Shown here: positions 61,516-64,000 of the stretch, in pieces
Layout of the letters: each line of letters begins with the position of its first letter
Numbering within the stretch: the stretch's first letter is position 1
Assembly: GCA_050950065.1 (NCBI GenBank)
Contig: JBMNGX010000005.1
Location: forward strand, 90,933 to 154,932
DNA: 64,000 nucleotides
Direction: 5' to 3'
From: JBAYOE01 sp050950065
Lineage (GTDB): Bacteria > Spirochaetota > Spirochaetia > Sphaerochaetales > Sphaerochaetaceae
Notes under the pieces: model-generated
Database searches by the model: none
What the model saw: only the letters and a program-made list of their open reading frames with translations
Told to the model about the DNA's origin: nothing
Made by a program: the position numbers and the translations under genes

Positions 61516-61532
61516 TGTCAATAATGTTGACA
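61516..61532. promoter_or_regulatory. 17-bp palindrome upstream of the XRE regulator
   Basis: TGTCAA TAATG TTGACA has perfect 6-bp arms and carries a consensus -35 on the minus strand (TTGACA), about 100 bp upstream of the XRE gene. The matching -10 (TGATTT) is weak. It is a candidate autoregulatory operator. Confidence 0.4.
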
Positions 61533-61555
61533 AAATTTAAAATAGGTCGATTTTT

Positions 61556-62131
61556 TTAAATTTTCATTCCTGCTAAAGAGGCCAACACAGTGACCACTCC
61601 ACTTCCAATAATTATAAAAATTGGGTTAATTTTTTTAAACTTTGTTATTGTAAAACCAAAAGCGAACAAGATCACTGCAAACAAAGAGAGAGTCTCGAGC
61701 GTGGTAGGGAAATTTTGATCACCTAGTAAAGCTAAAAATAAAATTGCTAAACCAGCTGAAGCTATTAAGCCAACTACTGCAGGTCTTAATCCATACAAAA
61801 TACCATCCATCACCTTTAAAGAGCGATAGCGGGCAAAAAGGGCAGCTAAGATCAACACTATTATTAAAGAGGGAAGGACATTCCCAAAAGTTGCAACTAT
61901 CGATCCAGGAAGTCCTGCAACCTTTCTTCCAACAAAAGAGGCCGCGTTTATTGCAATGGGACCTGGGGTCATTTGACTAATAGTAATCACATCGGCAAAC
62001 TCTTGTACTGTTAACCATTTGTGAAGATCTACCACTTGGTATTGAATCAAGGGTAAGGCGGCATAGCCCCCTCCAAAAGAATAAAGTCCAATTTGGACGA
62101 AACTTAGTAGAAGTTGTAAAAGGACCATCAT
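61556..62131 (-). CDS. chrA: Chromate transporter family half-protein, second subunit
   Basis: A 191-aa membrane protein with about six helices. The start LYSFGGGYAALPLIQ and the internal ISQMTPGPIAINAASFVGRKVAG are the CHR-family signature. It is one half of a split ChrA, pairing with the gene upstream. Overlaps it by 4 bp. Despite the name, natural substrates in anaerobes may be other oxyanions. Confidence 0.9.
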   Translation of the reverse strand: MMVLLQLLLSFVQIGLYSFGGGYAALPLIQYQVVDLHKWLTVQEFADVITISQMTPGPIAINAASFVGRKVAGLPGSIVATFGNVLPSLIIVLILAALFARYRSLKVMDGILYGLRPAVVGLIASAGLAILFLALLGDQNFPTTLETLSLFAVILFAFGFTITKFKKINPIFIIIGSGVVTVLASLAGMKI

Positions 62132-62724
62132 CTTTTTCCCCCTTTATGAAAAACTAAGTGGGCAATAGCCCCAACAATAGCAGATCCAAATATAATTAAA
62201 ACAACATTAACTTTAAAAAAGTAGATAGTTACAAAAGCAACTACCATAATAATCGGAGAAAGAAAATCTTTTTGTTTAAAGACAGTTTTAGCCATCATTA
62301 TTACAGCATCTAAAATTACAACTGCAACACCAACACTCATTCCAAAAAATAGAGTTTGAACAATTTTGTTGTCTCTAATTGCGTAGTAGATATATGAGAT
62401 TATAGTTAATGTAATTAGAGGTGGTAAAACAGAACCTAAGAGGGTAAACAGAGCTCCAGGTATTCTTGCAATCTTATAACCAACGTGAATTGAGGTGTTA
62501 ACAGCAATGGGACCAGGGGCCGATTGGGCAATTGCTATGAGATCTATCATCTCATTCTCATCAACCCATCTCAACTTTTCAACAAAGGCCTCTCTCATTA
62601 AAGGGACAATCACATACCCCCCACCGAAAGTGAAGGCACTGAGGGTAAATGTTGTAGAAAACAAAGTCCAAAATAACTTAGCTTTACTAAGTTGTGATGG
62701 ATCTGCAAGCTTTTGGTCTTCCAT
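62128..62724 (-). CDS. chrA: Chromate transporter family half-protein, first subunit
   Basis: A 198-aa membrane protein. FTLSAFTFGGGYVIVPLM (about 26-43) and LIAIAQSAPGPIAVNTSIHVGYKIA (about 66-90) mirror the signature of the second subunit. Split CHR proteins work as opposite-facing pairs. The gene follows deoD by 16 bp in the same direction; AAAGGTGG precedes the ATG, within the deoD stop region, so translation may be coupled. Confidence 0.9.
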   Translation of the reverse strand: MEDQKLADPSQLSKAKLFWTLFSTTFTLSAFTFGGGYVIVPLMREAFVEKLRWVDENEMIDLIAIAQSAPGPIAVNTSIHVGYKIARIPGALFTLLGSVLPPLITLTIISYIYYAIRDNKIVQTLFFGMSVGVAVVILDAVIMMAKTVFKQKDFLSPIIMVVAFVTIYFFKVNVVLIIFGSAIVGAIAHLVFHKGGKR

Positions 62725-62740
62725 AATTGTTTTTCCACCT

Positions 62741-63457
62741 TTAGCTTATAGCAACATCTAAAGCTAAGTTAATCATATCTGTTAGTGAACGTTCCCGCTG
62801 TTCACTACTCATCTCTTCATTTCCAAAAGGAAGGTCACTGATAGTTAGTAGGCACAAAGCCTCAGCGCCTCCTATTTGAGCTGTTAGGTACAAAGAAGCT
62901 GCCTCCATTTCAACAGCCAAAAGCCCAACTTGTTGCCACCTTCTTAAATCATCTGCTCCATCTAAGGTATAAAAAGCATCACTAGAAAGGATAGGCCCTG
63001 TATTAAGTGTTAAGTTCATCTTTTTAGCGCTCTCTTTAGCCTTTGCCATAAGGTCAAAGGAGGCTACTGGGGCAACAGTACCTGGAAGATTAAATTGAGA
63101 TGTATAGTTAGTGTTATAAGAGGCAGCTGTGGCCCCAATAAGAGAACCAAGAGTTAAGTTTGGTTGTAAAGAACCAGCTGAACCTATTCTTATAAGTTTT
63201 TTAACCTTATAAGCGTTGATTAGTTCATGGGCATAGATGGCCATCGAAGGGCCTCCCATTCCACTACCTTGTACACTTAACTTTGTCCCTTTGTAAGTTC
63301 CTGTATAACCATACATTCCCCTCACTTGGGTATACATTTGAACATCCTCTAAAAAATTCTCTGCAATAAATTTTGCCCTTAAAGGGTCTCCTGGAAGCAA
63401 AATAGTCTCTGCAATTTGTCCTAAAGTTGCTTGGTTGTGTACTGTAGGTGTTTTCAT
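62741..63457 (-). CDS. deoD: Purine-nucleoside phosphorylase, DeoD type
   Basis: A 238-aa hexameric-type phosphorylase that splits purine nucleosides with phosphate. AETILLPGDPLRAKFIAENFLED, GMGGPSMAIYAHELI, RIGSAGSLQ with phosphate contacts and VEMEAASLYL with base contacts are present; the usual catalytic Asp appears in LTISDLPF. ATG 63457 follows TTTGGAGA. It heads the operon deoD-chrA-chrA. Confidence 0.95.
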   Translation of the reverse strand: MKTPTVHNQATLGQIAETILLPGDPLRAKFIAENFLEDVQMYTQVRGMYGYTGTYKGTKLSVQGSGMGGPSMAIYAHELINAYKVKKLIRIGSAGSLQPNLTLGSLIGATAASYNTNYTSQFNLPGTVAPVASFDLMAKAKESAKKMNLTLNTGPILSSDAFYTLDGADDLRRWQQVGLLAVEMEAASLYLTAQIGGAEALCLLTISDLPFGNEEMSSEQRERSLTDMINLALDVAIS

Positions 63458-63543
63458 ACAAATCTCCAAAATTGTATTTATTCTTCTACTTTAAAGTAAA
63501 AGGGGTTGTATGTGAAGATTATGTGACCTTTAAAACAGTTTAG

Positions 63544-63572
63544 TTGCCACTTTCAAATAGTAGTATCATAGT
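63544..63572 (+). promoter_or_regulatory. Response-regulator promoter, leaderless type
   Basis: TTGCCA (63544-63549), 17 bp, CATAGT (63567-63572), then 6 nt to ATG 63579; the hexamers are only fair. Confidence 0.4.
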
Positions 63573-63578
63573 ATAGGT

Positions 63579-64000
63579 ATGAAACTTATCTATTTAATTG
63601 AAGATCACTATTCAATAAGAGAGAGTGTAGAACAATACTTAAAACTCTCTGGCTTTGAAGTTGCCTCCTTTAGTTTAATTAAAAATCTTCGCAAAGCTAT
63701 TGACCAAAGAGTACCAGATTTAATCATCCAAGATGTGATGCTTCCCGATGGGGATGGGTTTGTTTTTGTTAAAGAACTAAAGCAAAAATACGATATCCCC
63801 ATCATATTTATGACAGCACGAACAATGGAAAGTGATCGAATAATTGGCTTTGAGTTGGGAGCTGACGATTACATCTCAAAGCCATTTTCCCCTAAGGAGT
63901 TAGTTTTAAGAGTTGAAGCCCTTTTTAGAAGAATAGATAAGTCGTTAGTTCAAAATGCTTCCCAATATAAAATGAACAACGGGGTAAGAATGGATTTTGA
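63579..64000 (+). CDS. Response regulator (OmpR/PhoB-type receiver), runs off the window
   Basis: At least 140 residues. LIYLIEDHYSIRESV (acidic pocket E-D), IIQDVMLPDGDGF with the phosphorylated Asp near residue 52, FMTARTMESDRIIGFELGADDYISKPFSPKEL with the switch Thr and Lys, and LRVEALFRRI leading to the DNA-binding part cut off by the window end. The partner histidine kinase probably lies just beyond. There is no clear Shine-Dalgarno. Confidence 0.85.
   Translation, partial: MKLIYLIEDHYSIRESVEQYLKLSGFEVASFSLIKNLRKAIDQRVPDLIIQDVMLPDGDGFVFVKELKQKYDIPIIFMTARTMESDRIIGFELGADDYISKPFSPKELVLRVEALFRRIDKSLVQNASQYKMNNGVRMDF

Noticed and set aside
1..64000. CRISPR arrays, insertion sequences, prophage genes
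   Set aside because: No regularly spaced repeats, transposase motifs or phage structural genes were seen.

Overview
The window is a gene-dense, AT-rich chromosomal segment that looks like a spirochaete (inference). The best clue is alanyl-tRNA synthetase, which ends right after the editing domain (595 aa), the short form I associate with Borrelia and Treponema. A LiaF-like membrane protein, small outer-membrane barrels, anaerobe-type hybrid cluster protein and DbpA-tailed and coiled-coil proteins fit that reading. I cannot name the genus. I see no phage, insertion sequence or CRISPR array.

Layout. 1-4080: end of a PTS IIA gene, 5-formyl-THF cyclo-ligase, and a biotin module (bioY-ecfA-ecfT facing birA across a BirA operator). 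4081-13909: tRNA-Phe, alaS, two 157-aa outer-membrane barrels, rlmN, an OPT-family transporter, hflX, ychF, and a lipoprotein/LiaF-like pair. 13910-29600: topA (two frameshifts), PAP2 phosphatase, tRNA-Asp, mnmA, nagB, glycerophosphodiesterase, trmJ, AI-2E-type exporter, DMT transporter, cobU, thrH, a DksA-like protein, an MBL hydrolase, a helicase-like protein lacking helicase motifs, a coiled-coil protein, mltG and tRNA-Leu. 29600-34130: a lone ABC exporter next to a partial repeat of the tRNA-Leu 3' end, then a nitrosative-stress-type operon (flavin protein, cupin, hcp). 34140-41030: argCJBD behind two ARG boxes, then a frameshifted patatin/beta-barrel gene and a DUF1893 gene. 41020-50510: ZIP transporter, queH, TPR protein, cardiolipin synthase, FAD oxidoreductase, polar amino-acid ABC transporter, an OadB/OadG pair and a short MntR-like regulator. 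50520-61180: one long branched-chain amino-acid operon, ilvN-ilvC-leuACDB-ilvE-ilvD-ilvB, preceded by a leader peptide very rich in Ile/Leu/Val and competing hairpins. 61180-64000: XRE regulator, a two-gene chromate-type transporter, deoD, and the start of a response regulator.

The most interesting signals are regulatory. About ten transcription units have a sigma70-type -10 hexamer ending only 6-10 nt before the ATG and no Shine-Dalgarno sequence, so they look leaderless. The Ile/Leu/Val leader and its mutually exclusive hairpins suggest ribosome-mediated attenuation. Near-identical 18-bp palindromes tie argCJBD to the amino-acid ABC transporter. A 9-bp inverted repeat places BirA across both biotin promoters. 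A 7-4-7 palindrome sits at a class-II position in front of the hcp operon.

All calls come from reading the sequence and recalling family motifs; nothing was checked by database search.
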